Below are positions 48,415 through 57,073 of a stretch of DNA of 64,000 nt, piece after piece; the stretch's first letter is position 1; each line of letters starts with the position of its first letter. Source of the stretch: Pseudobacillus lumedeiriae (GTDB taxonomy: Bacteria; Bacillota; Bacilli; Bacillales; Domibacillaceae); contig NZ_JAUIYO010000002.1 of assembly GCF_044891285.1 (NCBI RefSeq), forward strand, positions 1 to 64,000. The letters run 5' to 3'. The notes below the pieces were generated by a model, which saw only the letters and a list, made by a program, of their open reading frames with translations, was not told the DNA's origin and did not search any database. The translations under genes were made by a program, and so were the position numbers.

Positions 48415-50589
48415 ATGAAAAACTATGTAAAAGCAGGGTCTTTGCAAGTCGATCAACAATTGCTCCAATTTATTAACAACGAAGTACTGCCAGGAACAGG
48501 GGTAGAAACAGAGGATTTTTGGAATGGATTTAGCAGTATTGTCGCTGAGTTGACACCGAGAAATCGCGAACTGTTGAAAAAACGTGATGATCTGCAGCAA
48601 AAAATCAACGAGTGGCATAAAGAAAACGAACTTGATTTTAACAACTATAAATCTTTCTTGGAGGAAATTGGTTATATCGAGCCGGAAGGTGAAGATTTTA
48701 CTGTAACAACGGCAAATGTTGATGAAGAAATTGCTTTACAGGCTGGTCCGCAGCTCGTCGTACCAGTGAATAATGCCCGTTATGCCCTCAATGCGGCGAA
48801 TGCGCGCTGGGGGAGTTTGTATGATGCTCTTTATGGAACAGACGCTATTTCTGAAGAGGAAGGCGCGGAGAAAAAGGGAAGTTATAATCCAATACGGGGA
48901 GAAAAAGTTATCGCCTTTGCACGGAAATTCCTAGACGAAGCAGCGCCGCTCCAAAACGGATCTCATAAAGAAGCAGTCAAATATGCAGTAGATGGAGAAA
49001 AACTCGCCGTCATATTAAAGAATGGAAGTAAAACAGGGCTGAAACATCAAGAGCAGCTGCAAGGCATTCAAGGAACGGCGCATTCGCCATCTGCGATCCT
49101 GCTGAAAAATAATGGGCTGCATTTTGAAATTCAAATTGATAAACATGACCCAATTGGCCAAAAGGACGCGGCTGGTGTCAAAGATATCTTAATGGAAGCA
49201 GCCCTTACGACTATTGTGGACTGTGAAGACTCCGTAGCCGCTGTGGATGCAGAGGATAAAATCCTCGTTTACCGCAACTGGCTTGGGTTAATAAATGGAA
49301 ATTTAAGCGTTTCATTCGAGAAAAATGGAAAGCAAATGACACGCCGGCTGAATGAAGACCGCCGTTATACGTCAGTGAACGGAAGCACATTTGAATTGCC
49401 GGGGCGTTCCTTAATGTTTGTTCGGAATGTTGGTCATTTAATGACCATTAATGCGATTCTTGATGAAAATGGGGATGAAGTGTTTGAAGGAATCCTTGAT
49501 GGAGTGATAACGAGCGCGATTGCGAAGCATTCAATTTCCTATGCGCAGAAACTTGTCAATTCCCGCAAAGGCTCCATTTATATCGTGAAACCAAAGATGC
49601 ACGGATCAGAAGAAGTAGCATTTGCCTGTGAGTTATTTGATCGAATCGAGGACTTGCTGAACTTGGAAAGAAACACATTGAAGATCGGTGTAATGGATGA
49701 AGAAAGGCGCACGTCTTTGAATTTGAAAAATTGTATTCGAGAATCGAAAGACAGAATTGCTTTTATTAACACTGGTTTCCTTGATAGAACAGGAGATGAG
49801 ATCCATACGTCGATGGAGGCAGGAGCGGTCATTCGAAAAGGCGACATAAAATCTTCTGTTTGGCTGTCTGCTTATGAAGCATCGAATGTAGCCGCAGGGC
49901 TTGAGGCAGGTTTTCAAAAACATGCGCAAATTGGGAAGGGCATGTGGGCGATGCCTGACTTGATGGCAGATATGCTCCAACAAAAAATCGGCCATTTAAA
50001 AGCCGGAGCCAATACTGCATGGGTTCCTTCGCCAACAGCAGCTGTTCTTCATGCGCTTCATTATCATCAAGTGGATGTGAAGCAAGTACAAAATGAACTG
50101 AAACAACAGAAGAAAGATTATAGGGATGACATTTTACAAATCCCACTTGCAAACAATCCAAGCTGGAGTAAAGAAGACATACAGCAGGAGCTTGATAACA
50201 ATGCTCAAGGTATTCTTGGTTACGTTGTTCGTTGGGTAGAGCAAGGTATCGGCTGCTCAAAAGTGCCTGACATTAACAATGTTGGTTTGATGGAAGATCG
50301 GGCTACGCTCCGTATTTCCAGCCAGCATATCGCTAATTGGCTGCACCATGGCATCTGCACACAGGAGCAAGTGCTGGAAACGATGAAACGAATGGCAACA
50401 GTCGTTGATGAGCAAAATGCAGGTGACCCTGATTACCGGCCAATGGCCTCTAATTATGATGATTCCGTTGCGTTCCAGGCAGCATGCGACCTCGTGTTTA
50501 AAGGATACGAGCAGCCGAATGGATACACGGAACCTATTCTGCATAAACGTCGTCTTGAAGCGAAAGATAAACACCGTGTCGTTCAATAA
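48415..50589 (+). CDS. glcB: Malate synthase G
   Basis: A 724-residue TIM-barrel enzyme condensing glyoxylate with acetyl-CoA to malate. The length fits isoform G (~720), not isoform A (~530). Features include D-C-E-D-S-V-A-A-V-D in the barrel, G-x-x-F-x-L-P-G-R-S-L-M-F-V-R-N-V-G-H-L-M, and the metal/substrate stretch I-Y-I-V-K-P-K-M-H-G. W-V-P-S-P-T-A-A-V-L-H-A-L-H-Y-H completes the set. ATG 48415 follows AGGGAGGAA. It is followed by an IclR-type regulator, and no isocitrate lyase is adjacent, so it more likely serves glycolate/glyoxylate use than the acetate shunt. Confidence 0.95.
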   Translation: MKNYVKAGSLQVDQQLLQFINNEVLPGTGVETEDFWNGFSSIVAELTPRNRELLKKRDDLQQKINEWHKENELDFNNYKSFLEEIGYIEPEGEDFTVTTANVDEEIALQAGPQLVVPVNNARYALNAANARWGSLYDALYGTDAISEEEGAEKKGSYNPIRGEKVIAFARKFLDEAAPLQNGSHKEAVKYAVDGEKLAVILKNGSKTGLKHQEQLQGIQGTAHSPSAILLKNNGLHFEIQIDKHDPIGQKDAAGVKDILMEAALTTIVDCEDSVAAVDAEDKILVYRNWLGLINGNLSVSFEKNGKQMTRRLNEDRRYTSVNGSTFELPGRSLMFVRNVGHLMTINAILDENGDEVFEGILDGVITSAIAKHSISYAQKLVNSRKGSIYIVKPKMHGSEEVAFACELFDRIEDLLNLERNTLKIGVMDEERRTSLNLKNCIRESKDRIAFINTGFLDRTGDEIHTSMEAGAVIRKGDIKSSVWLSAYEASNVAAGLEAGFQKHAQIGKGMWAMPDLMADMLQQKIGHLKAGANTAWVPSPTAAVLHALHYHQVDVKQVQNELKQQKKDYRDDILQIPLANNPSWSKEDIQQELDNNAQGILGYVVRWVEQGIGCSKVPDINNVGLMEDRATLRISSQHIANWLHHGICTQEQVLETMKRMATVVDEQNAGDPDYRPMASNYDDSVAFQAACDLVFKGYEQPNGYTEPILHKRRLEAKDKHRVVQ

Positions 50590-50612
50590 AACGCGTTGTG
50601 AGCAAGGAGGAA

Positions 50613-50647
50613 AGGCTGGCCGGTTAACGGCCAGCCTCTTTCATCAT
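50613..50647 (+). terminator. Terminator after glcB
   Basis: AGGCTGGCCG / CGGCCAGCCT with a 5-nt loop followed by CTCTTTCATCATTTT. Confidence 0.8.
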
Positions 50648-50707
50648 TTTGGGCTATCAAACGGACGAAAAAACAAAAACATTCTATGAGGAAAGAAGGA
50701 GAGGTTT

Positions 50708-51475
50708 TTGGAGAGAGAAAACGTAGTGAAGTCCGTGGCGAGGGCTCTTGATGTCATTGAGCTTGTGAGCAGTTCGAAGCAGGGGCTTGGTGTAACGGAA
50801 ATTGCTAAGAGGATGGATATTAATAAAAGTTCAGTTTTTCGTATACTAGCTACTTTAAGTCAGTATGGTTATATCGAACAGCATAAGGAAACAGGAAAGT
50901 ACCAGCTTGGTTATATGTTTCTTGCGGTTAGTTCAAAATTACTTGATTCACTTGACGTACGCACGGAAGCAAGTCCGATATTGAAAGGGCTTGAAAAGGA
51001 AACGAATGAGGTGGTTCATCTTGTCGTTTATGACCAAGGAGAGGTCGTTTATATTGAAAAGTTAGATGGCAGTGAAACGCTGCGGATGCATTCGAAGGTC
51101 GGCAAGCGGGCTCCTGTTCATTGTACATCTGTCGGTAAAGCGATTCTTTCTCATTTGCCGACAGATGACGTGCTCGATATTATTGAGCGAAAAGGGCTCT
51201 CGCCTCATACTTCTCATACGATTGTGGAAAAGGATGATTTTTTGAAAGAATTGGAAAAGGTAAAGAGAAAAGGATATGCCCTTGACTTAGAAGAAAATGA
51301 GGAGGGGATTCGCTGCATTGCTGCACCGGTGTTTGATCATACTGGGAGCGTGGCAGCAGCTGTTAGTATTTCAGGCCCGACGCTGCGGATGACAGATGAA
51401 AGAATAGAGGACTTAAGTGAACGCATGATTCAAGCCGGACGAGATATATCTAAACGGCTCGGATATAGCAGCTGA
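50708..51475 (+). CDS. IclR family transcriptional regulator
   Basis: A 255-residue regulator. The N-terminal winged helix (~5-65) has S-V-A-R-A-L-D-V-I-E-L and recognition helix N-K-S-S-V-F-R-I-L-A-T-L. The IclR effector domain follows, with L-G-Y-M-F-L, K-V-G-K-R-A-P-V-H-C-T-S-V-G-K-A-I-L-S, and G-I-R-C-I-A-A-P-V-F-D near the end. TTG 50708 follows GAAGGAGAGG. It is directly downstream of malate synthase G, making glyoxylate or a related carboxylate a likely effector and glcB a likely target; this is inference from adjacency. Confidence 0.88.
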   Translation: MERENVVKSVARALDVIELVSSSKQGLGVTEIAKRMDINKSSVFRILATLSQYGYIEQHKETGKYQLGYMFLAVSSKLLDSLDVRTEASPILKGLEKETNEVVHLVVYDQGEVVYIEKLDGSETLRMHSKVGKRAPVHCTSVGKAILSHLPTDDVLDIIERKGLSPHTSHTIVEKDDFLKELEKVKRKGYALDLEENEEGIRCIAAPVFDHTGSVAAAVSISGPTLRMTDERIEDLSERMIQAGRDISKRLGYSS

Positions 51476-51547
51476 TGGGTTAGAAATGGTTAAATCGGCC
51501 TTCAATGATCAGACGGAACATTTCTCCTAGAAGCGAAGAAGATGAAA

Positions 51548-51594
51548 AAATAACCGGCGGGAAGTGATTTGATCATTTCCCGCCGGTTATTTTG
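51548..51594. terminator. Bidirectional terminator
   Basis: AAATAACCGGCGGGAA / TTCCCGCCGGTTATTT form a perfect 16-bp stem with a 13-nt loop between convergent genes, with T-rich ends on both strands. Confidence 0.92.
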
Positions 51595-51606
51595 CTGTGA
51601 TTGATC

Positions 51607-52866
51607 CTAATTTAAAATGACTTCCGCTGGTTTTACTTGAATAGCTGAAAGCTGATACGTTTTCGTCCGTAAAGAATCAACGTCGATGTGTTTGCGGGCA
51701 ACACCCGAATCCATAGCAGCCTGAGCAACGGCAGCCGCTACTTCAGGAGCGACCCGGGCATCAAAGGCAGAAGGAATAATATAGTCTTCTGAAAGTTCAC
51801 TGTCAGAAATAAGAGAAGCAATTGCATAGGCAGCCGCTGCTTTCATTTCTTCATTAATGTCCGAAGCGCGTGTATCGAGTGCTCCTCTGAAAATACCAGG
51901 GAACGCAAGAACATTGTTTACTTGATTTGGAAAGTCCGACCGTCCAGTACCGATCACTTTTACCCCGGCTGCTTTTGCCTCGGGAGGAGTAATTTCCGGA
52001 TGAGGGTTAGCCATGGCAAATACAATTGGATCGTTCTTCATCGTGTCGATCATTTCTGCTGTCAGCGCTCCTGGGGCGGAAACACCGATAAAGACATCGC
52101 TGTCTCTCACTGCATCTTCAAGGGTACCTTCTAATTGGTTCGTATTGGTGAACGAGGCCACTTCCTCTTTAATGGCATTCATTCCAAATGGGCGTCCTTC
52201 GTAAATGATTCCTCTTGTATCGCACATAATAATGTCTTTTACGCCGAAACTATGTAACAGTTTAGCGATGGCAATACCCGCTGAGCCAGCTCCGTTGATG
52301 ACAATTTTAACTTGCGAGAAAGTTTTATTAACAAGTTTAAGAGAATTAATCAAACCAGCCAGTGTAACAATCGCTGTGCCATGCTGATCATCATGAAAAA
52401 CAGGAATATCAAGCTCTTCTTTTAAACGTTGTTCAATGAGAAAGCAGTTAGGCGCTTTTATATCTTCTAGATTAATTCCTCCAAAAGATGATTTTAACAA
52501 TTTTACTGTTTTAATCACTTCTTCAGGATCTTTCGTGTCAAGGCAAATAGGGAACGCATCTACCCCGGCGAAGTTCTTAAGAAGGATGGCTTTGCCTTCC
52601 ATAACCGGCAAAGAAGCATCTGCTCCAATATCTCCAAGCCCTAAAACGGCCGTACCGTCAGAAACGACAGCGATTGTATTGGCTTTCATCGTATACTCAT
52701 AAATTTTCTCACTGTCCGCTTGAATCTCCAGGCAAGGTTCAGCGACACCGGGTGAATAAACCAAACTCAAATCTTTTAAATTTCTTACATTTAATTTAGC
52801 TGTCGTTTCCAATTTCCCCTGGTGGCTGCGGTGAATTTCCAATGCTTCTTCTTTTAAAGTTTTCAT
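51607..52866 (-). CDS. ytsJ: NAD(P)-dependent malic enzyme
   Basis: A 419-residue malic enzyme of the short bacterial type, decarboxylating malate to pyruvate. L-V-Y-S-P-G-V-A-E-P-C at ~35-45 and V-S-D-G-T-A-V-L-G-L-G-D-I-G near 70 are family marks. F-H-D-D-Q-H-G-T-A-I-V provides metal-binding Asp residues, and G-A-G-S-A-G-I-A is the nucleotide fold. The length matches B. subtilis YtsJ (~410) better than MaeA/MalS (~560). GAAGGGG precedes the ATG on the minus strand. It is convergent with the glcB-iclR unit, consistent with malate use. Confidence 0.88.
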   Translation of the reverse strand: MKTLKEEALEIHRSHQGKLETTAKLNVRNLKDLSLVYSPGVAEPCLEIQADSEKIYEYTMKANTIAVVSDGTAVLGLGDIGADASLPVMEGKAILLKNFAGVDAFPICLDTKDPEEVIKTVKLLKSSFGGINLEDIKAPNCFLIEQRLKEELDIPVFHDDQHGTAIVTLAGLINSLKLVNKTFSQVKIVINGAGSAGIAIAKLLHSFGVKDIIMCDTRGIIYEGRPFGMNAIKEEVASFTNTNQLEGTLEDAVRDSDVFIGVSAPGALTAEMIDTMKNDPIVFAMANPHPEITPPEAKAAGVKVIGTGRSDFPNQVNNVLAFPGIFRGALDTRASDINEEMKAAAAYAIASLISDSELSEDYIIPSAFDARVAPEVAAAVAQAAMDSGVARKHIDVDSLRTKTYQLSAIQVKPAEVILN

Positions 52867-52890
52867 ATTGACCCCTTCTCTTTATTAGTT

Positions 52891-52976
52891 GGCTTTGTTA
52901 AACTTCTCTGTTGATTTCCTCTAGAGGCGCTCCAATCAACAAAGGGATAAAATAAACAATAGTCATTAACATAGCC
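52891..52976. repeat. Dispersed intergenic repeat, copy 7
   Basis: GGCTTTGTTAA at one end and TTAACATAGCC at the other give clear 11-bp terminal inverted repeats. The interior reads CTGTTGATTTCCTCTAGAGG then CGCTCCAATCAACA, a centre-deleted form in reverse orientation. It lies between malic enzyme and the sulfonate ABC promoter. Confidence 0.85.
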
Positions 52977-53081
52977 TATTAATTTAGAACATATTGAAGA
53001 GTTTATAACATACTAAAAAGATAATCAATACAACTGTCAGAAAATTTAATTAACTATTTTACGAGAATTTTAAGTAAACAA

Positions 53082-53109
53082 TTGACATTACGCACATACA
53101 GTATATAAT
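53082..53109 (+). promoter_or_regulatory. Sigma-A promoter of the sulfonate-type ABC operon
   Basis: Consensus TTGACA and TATAAT are separated by 16 bp, about 50 bp upstream of the first gene. Confidence 0.75.
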
Positions 53110-53157
53110 ACTAATAAATCCTATCAAACAAATATGAATAATTGAAAAGATGGTGAT

Positions 53158-53946
53158 ATGATGTTTTTACACATAGATCGTATAAATAAGCAATTTATTA
53201 ACAACAAAGTTGTCAATGATGTATTAGTCGATATTAATGCAACAATTGAAGAAGGCGAATTCGTTTCTATACTAGGGCCTTCGGGCTGCGGAAAATCGAC
53301 GTTACTGTCCATGGTCGCCGGTTTGAGTGAAGCGACTTCCGGAGAAATTAAATTAGAAGGAAAAACAATTAAAAAGCCAGGAAAAGAGCGGGGAATGGTG
53401 TTTCAGCAGGCAGCGTTATTTCCTTGGTTGAATGTAGAAGAAAATGTCATGTTTCCTTTGAAAAAAGAAATGAAAAAGAAAGAAGCAAAGGAAACAGCAC
53501 GTAAATTTTTACAAATGGTGCAGCTGTCTAACTACGCTTCTCATTACCCGCATGAATTATCAGGGGGTATGCAGCAGCGTGTAGCCATTGCGCGGGCGCT
53601 GGCAATGAATCCGAAAGTATTGCTTATGGATGAACCATTTGGAGCGCTGGATGAACAAACGAGAGCTCGGATGCATAAAGAGCTTGAGAGAATCTGGATA
53701 GAGACACAAAAAACTATTTTATTTGTCACTCATAGTATTTCAGAATCGATTAAATTGTCCGATCGGATCATCGTCATGGGAACGCAGCCGGGAACCATTA
53801 TTGCGGATATTCCAGTGGACCTGCCAAGACCGCGCAGATTCGATCAAAAAGAAGTTATTCAGCTTGAGAAGAAAATCAACCTGCTGTTGAAAAATGAAAT
53901 TGATAAAGTCGTAAAAGAGGAATTGGCTTATGCAGCGAATCAGTAA
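53158..53946 (+). CDS. Sulfonate/nitrate-type ABC transporter, ATP-binding protein
   Basis: A 262-residue ABC ATPase of the SsuB/TauB/NrtD group. Walker A is G-P-S-G-C-G-K-S-T, the Q-loop F-Q-Q-A-A-L-F-P-W, the signature L-S-G-G-M-Q-Q-R, Walker B V-L-L-M-D-E-P-F-G-A-L-D, and the switch V-T-H-S-I-S-E-S. GATGGTGA precedes two adjacent ATGs (53158 and 53161). It overlaps the permease gene by 17 bp. The promoter TTGACA-TATAAT is upstream. The operon lies directly before a SAM riboswitch and metIC, supporting uptake of an organosulfur compound. Confidence 0.88.
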   Translation: MMFLHIDRINKQFINNKVVNDVLVDINATIEEGEFVSILGPSGCGKSTLLSMVAGLSEATSGEIKLEGKTIKKPGKERGMVFQQAALFPWLNVEENVMFPLKKEMKKKEAKETARKFLQMVQLSNYASHYPHELSGGMQQRVAIARALAMNPKVLLMDEPFGALDEQTRARMHKELERIWIETQKTILFVTHSISESIKLSDRIIVMGTQPGTIIADIPVDLPRPRRFDQKEVIQLEKKINLLLKNEIDKVVKEELAYAANQ

Positions 53947-54688
53947 ACAACTTGTTTTTTTTATCGTATTGATAATTATTTGGGAAGGGATTGTACGTGC
54001 AGGCGGATGGACGGCAGATGTGATGCCGAAGCCGACAGATGTTTGGCAGGCGCTTGTCCGCGGCTTTGAAGATCGAACACTCATATTCGATTTAACTGCT
54101 AGTTTTCAGCGTTTATTTGTCGGTTTGTTCATCTCTTTATTGTTAGGAATTGGACTTGGTATTTTGCTTGCTAAGTCCAAAACAGCAGATGAAACGCTCG
54201 GCACACTCATACTAGCTCTTCAAAGCGTACCGAGTATTGTCTGGCTGCCGCTTGCTATTATGTGGTTTGGTTTGAATGAGAAAGCAGTCATTTTTATCGT
54301 TGTTCTCGGCGGCACGCTCGTTATGACGATCAATATGCGGATGGGGATAAAGAATGTGGCTCCGCTGTACATTCGAGCGGCACAGACAATGGGATCACGA
54401 AGCTTAGATTTATTCGTAAGGGTCATCTTTCCGGCTGCTATTCCTTACGCAGTTACAGGAATTAGACTTGCTTGGGCCTTTGCTTGGCGCGCTTTAATGG
54501 CTGGTGAAATTTTAAGTACAGGACCAGGTCTTGGCTATACGTTAAAATACGCTTCTGACTTTGGAGATATGAGCTTAGTCATTGCTGTTATGATTTTAAT
54601 CGGAGTAGTGGGAACGATCGTTGATTATGCTTTCTTTCAAAAGGTGGAGAGAAATGTTATGCGGCGCTGGGGCCTTGAAACGAACTAA
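53930..54688 (+). CDS. Sulfonate/nitrate-type ABC transporter, permease
   Basis: A 252-residue permease with about six helices, SsuC/TauC-like. The coupling loop reads R-A-A-Q-T-M-G-S-R-S-L-D-L-F-V-R-V-I-F-P-A-A-I-P, and an early P-K-P-T-D-V-W-Q-A-L is typical of the group. ATG 53930 lies within the ATPase gene, after AAGAGG. The binding protein gene follows 23 bp later. Confidence 0.88.
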   Translation: MQRISKQLVFFIVLIIIWEGIVRAGGWTADVMPKPTDVWQALVRGFEDRTLIFDLTASFQRLFVGLFISLLLGIGLGILLAKSKTADETLGTLILALQSVPSIVWLPLAIMWFGLNEKAVIFIVVLGGTLVMTINMRMGIKNVAPLYIRAAQTMGSRSLDLFVRVIFPAAIPYAVTGIRLAWAFAWRALMAGEILSTGPGLGYTLKYASDFGDMSLVIAVMILIGVVGTIVDYAFFQKVERNVMRRWGLETN

Positions 54689-54711
54689 TTGATGTCAATG
54701 GGGGAAAACAA

Positions 54712-55713
54712 ATGAAAAAGAAACTGGGGTATTTGAGTTTTATATTGATTTTGCTCGTCGGGGCAATAGCCGGCTGCAGCTCAGCAGAAGAAGGAAAAGC
54801 AGAAGAGAAGAAGAAAGTGGTCATCGGGTATTTTCCAAACCTTGACCACGTGCCGGCAATGATTGCCAAAGAAAAGGGCTATTATGAAGAGGCGCTTGGT
54901 GAAGATGTGGATATCGAATATAAATCGTTTCCAGATGGCGGTGCCTTTATGGTTGCATTGAAAACAGGAGACGTTCATGCCGGGCTTGTCGGTCCTGGAC
55001 CGGTAATGAATAACTTTACAAATGGAGCCGATGTGAAAATTGTTGCCGGAGGTTCTTCAGGCGGAACAGTCATCGTTGCGCGCAAAGACAGCGGCATTAA
55101 GTCTGTTAAAGATTTTGCAGGAAAAACATTTATCACTCCTGGTGTAGGATGTACACATGACGTTCAAATGGAAACATTTGTAAAAGATTTTGGCATTGAA
55201 TCTAACCGTATTGGCGGCAGTATGAAGCATACAACTGGAAAACCAGCTCAATATGCCGGCTTATTTGAATCAGGAAAAGTGGATTTAGCGGCTGTTCCTG
55301 AGCCTTGGGGATCTTTACTCGTTAAAGAACAAGGAGCAAAAATCATTGTAGACAGCGATGAAATTTCTTTCGGTACGACGCTGCCTAACTCTGTCCTTGC
55401 GACGAGCGGCAAGCTAATTAAGGAAGATCCGGAACTTGTGCAGAAAATCGTGAATGCTCACCAAAAAGCGATCGATTTTATCAATGGAAATCCGGAAGAA
55501 GCGAAGCAATTAACGATTGATTCCATTAAAAAGGATACGAAACAAGAATTAGCAAAAGACGTAGTAGATAGTGCATGGAAACGAATTACGTATACATCTG
55601 ATGTAAATGAAGAAGTCGTACAGCAGTTTGCTGACTCTTCTTATGACTTAAAGTTTTTAAAGACAAAGCCTGAGTTTTCAGCTTTGATCGATAAACAATT
55701 TGCGAAAAAATAA
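54712..55713 (+). CDS. Sulfonate/nitrate-type ABC transporter, substrate-binding lipoprotein
   Basis: A 333-residue lipoprotein of the SsuA/TauA/NMT1 family. The signal peptide ends I-A-G-C (lipid Cys ~22). G-Y-F-P-N-L-D-H-V-P-A-M-I-A and D-V-H-A-G-L-V-G-P-G-P form the ligand-pocket strands, with P-E-P-W-G-S-L-L later. GGGGGAA precedes the ATG. The 3' end runs without a separate terminator into the SAM riboswitch of metI, so transcripts may read through under low SAM. Aliphatic sulfonate or a related sulfur source is the likely cargo; nitrate is less likely given the neighbours. Confidence 0.85.
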   Translation: MKKKLGYLSFILILLVGAIAGCSSAEEGKAEEKKKVVIGYFPNLDHVPAMIAKEKGYYEEALGEDVDIEYKSFPDGGAFMVALKTGDVHAGLVGPGPVMNNFTNGADVKIVAGGSSGGTVIVARKDSGIKSVKDFAGKTFITPGVGCTHDVQMETFVKDFGIESNRIGGSMKHTTGKPAQYAGLFESGKVDLAAVPEPWGSLLVKEQGAKIIVDSDEISFGTTLPNSVLATSGKLIKEDPELVQKIVNAHQKAIDFINGNPEEAKQLTIDSIKKDTKQELAKDVVDSAWKRITYTSDVNEEVVQQFADSSYDLKFLKTKPEFSALIDKQFAKK

Positions 55714-55729
55714 AATATTACAAAAACTC

Positions 55730-55758
55730 TTGCCATTTTGATCTTTTTACTGTACATT
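55730..55758 (+). promoter_or_regulatory. Promoter of the metI-metC transcript
   Basis: TTGCCA and TACATT are separated by 17 bp, about 25 bp before the SAM riboswitch begins. Confidence 0.5.
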
Positions 55759-55782
55759 TAAAAAAAGCCAAAATTTTATAAG

Positions 55783-55888
55783 TTCTTATCAAGAGAAGCG
55801 GAGGGACTGGCCCTATGATGCTTCAGCAACCGGCTATGTAAAGTCAAGGTGCTAATTCCAGCGGGTTCACCCCGATAGATGAGGAGAA
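55783..55888 (+). promoter_or_regulatory. SAM-I riboswitch (S box) upstream of metI
   Basis: Conserved features are TTCTTATCAAGAGAAG, GGAGGGACTGGCCC, GATGCTTCAGCAACC, AAGGTGCTAATTCC and GATAGATGAGGAG, in order. A terminator follows, so SAM binding should stop transcription before metI. Confidence 0.96.
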
Positions 55889-55896
55889 GATCATAA

Positions 55897-55930
55897 AAAA
55901 AGCCTTCTTCTTAAGAAGGCTTTTATTTTT
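55897..55930 (+). terminator. S-box terminator
   Basis: AAAGCCTTCTT / AAGAAGGCTTT with a 3-nt loop and TTTATTTTTT. Confidence 0.92.
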
Positions 55931-55961
55931 TTGTCACGGAGATAGAAGGAGAGGAAAAAAC

Positions 55962-57068
55962 ATGACACATACACACATTGACACACTGTTAGCACAAATT
56001 GGAAACCGCAGTGAAACAGCGACAGGAACAGTGAACGCCCCTGTTTATTTTTCAACTGCTTATCGTCACGAAGGAATTGGACGGTCAACGGGATATGATT
56101 ATATACGGACGGGGAATCCGACACGCCAAATTGTAGAACAGGCGATTGCCGATTTAGAAGGCGGAGACGCTGGTTTTGCATTTTCATCGGGAATGGCAGC
56201 TATTCAGACGCTTCTTGCGCTGGCAGAGCCAGGAGAGGAATGGATCGTTTCAGCCGACTTATATGGCGGTACATACCGGTTGTTTGAAAAAGGCTGGAGA
56301 AAGTTTGGATTATCGTTTACATACGATAGTTTTCAACATATCGATGAAACGAAAAAGAAGATAACAGAGAAAACGAAGGCCATTTTCTTAGAAACACCGA
56401 CGAATCCGCTAATGCAGGAAGTAGATATTGAAGCAGTAGCAGCTTTCGCAAAAGAGCACGGCTTACTATTGATTGTTGATAATACTTTTTATACACCGCT
56501 ATTGCAGCGCCCGTTAACGCAAGGGGCCGACATCGTGATCCATAGTGCTACGAAATATTTAGGCGGTCATAATGACGTGCTGGCTGGACTGATCGCGGTG
56601 AAAGGAGAAGAGCTTGCTCTTAAAGTCGGGGAAATGCAAAATGCGGCCGGGGCTGTTTTGTCGCCGCTTGATTCATGGTTATTAATGCGCGGAATGAAAA
56701 CGTTAAGCTTGCGTATGAAACAGCATGAGCAAAACGCTAAACAGCTTTCTGCTTTTTTAGGGGAGTGTCCAGAAGTGACGGATGTTCTTTATCCGGGCCG
56801 GGGAGGCATGCTTTCTTTCCGATTGGAATCTGCGGAATGGGTCGATGCTTTTTTACAAAACTTGCAGCTGATTACATTTGCTGAAAGTCTTGGAGGGGTT
56901 GAAAGTTTTATTACTTATCCGGCTACACAAACACATGCGGATGTTCCGGAAGAAGTGCGAATACAAAACGGAGTCTGTAACCGCCTGCTTCGTTTTTCAG
57001 TAGGAATTGAACATGGAGAAGATTTAATCGCTGATTTAGCACAGGCATTTAAAAAGATGAAGGAGTGA
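55962..57068 (+). CDS. metI: Cystathionine gamma-synthase / O-acetylhomoserine thiolyase
   Basis: A 368-residue Cys/Met-metabolism PLP enzyme, the length of B. subtilis MetI (373). It joins activated homoserine with cysteine (or sulfide). Y-I-R-T-G-N-P-T binds PLP phosphate and S-A-T-K-Y-L-G-G-H-N-D-V carries the Schiff-base lysine. The enzyme lacks the C-terminal extension of E. coli MetB. ATG 55962 follows AGGAGAGG. A SAM-I riboswitch precedes it, and its stop lies just before metC, an operon layout known from B. subtilis. Confidence 0.93.
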   Translation: MTHTHIDTLLAQIGNRSETATGTVNAPVYFSTAYRHEGIGRSTGYDYIRTGNPTRQIVEQAIADLEGGDAGFAFSSGMAAIQTLLALAEPGEEWIVSADLYGGTYRLFEKGWRKFGLSFTYDSFQHIDETKKKITEKTKAIFLETPTNPLMQEVDIEAVAAFAKEHGLLLIVDNTFYTPLLQRPLTQGADIVIHSATKYLGGHNDVLAGLIAVKGEELALKVGEMQNAAGAVLSPLDSWLLMRGMKTLSLRMKQHEQNAKQLSAFLGECPEVTDVLYPGRGGMLSFRLESAEWVDAFLQNLQLITFAESLGGVESFITYPATQTHADVPEEVRIQNGVCNRLLRFSVGIEHGEDLIADLAQAFKKMKE

Positions 57069-57073
57069 GAAGA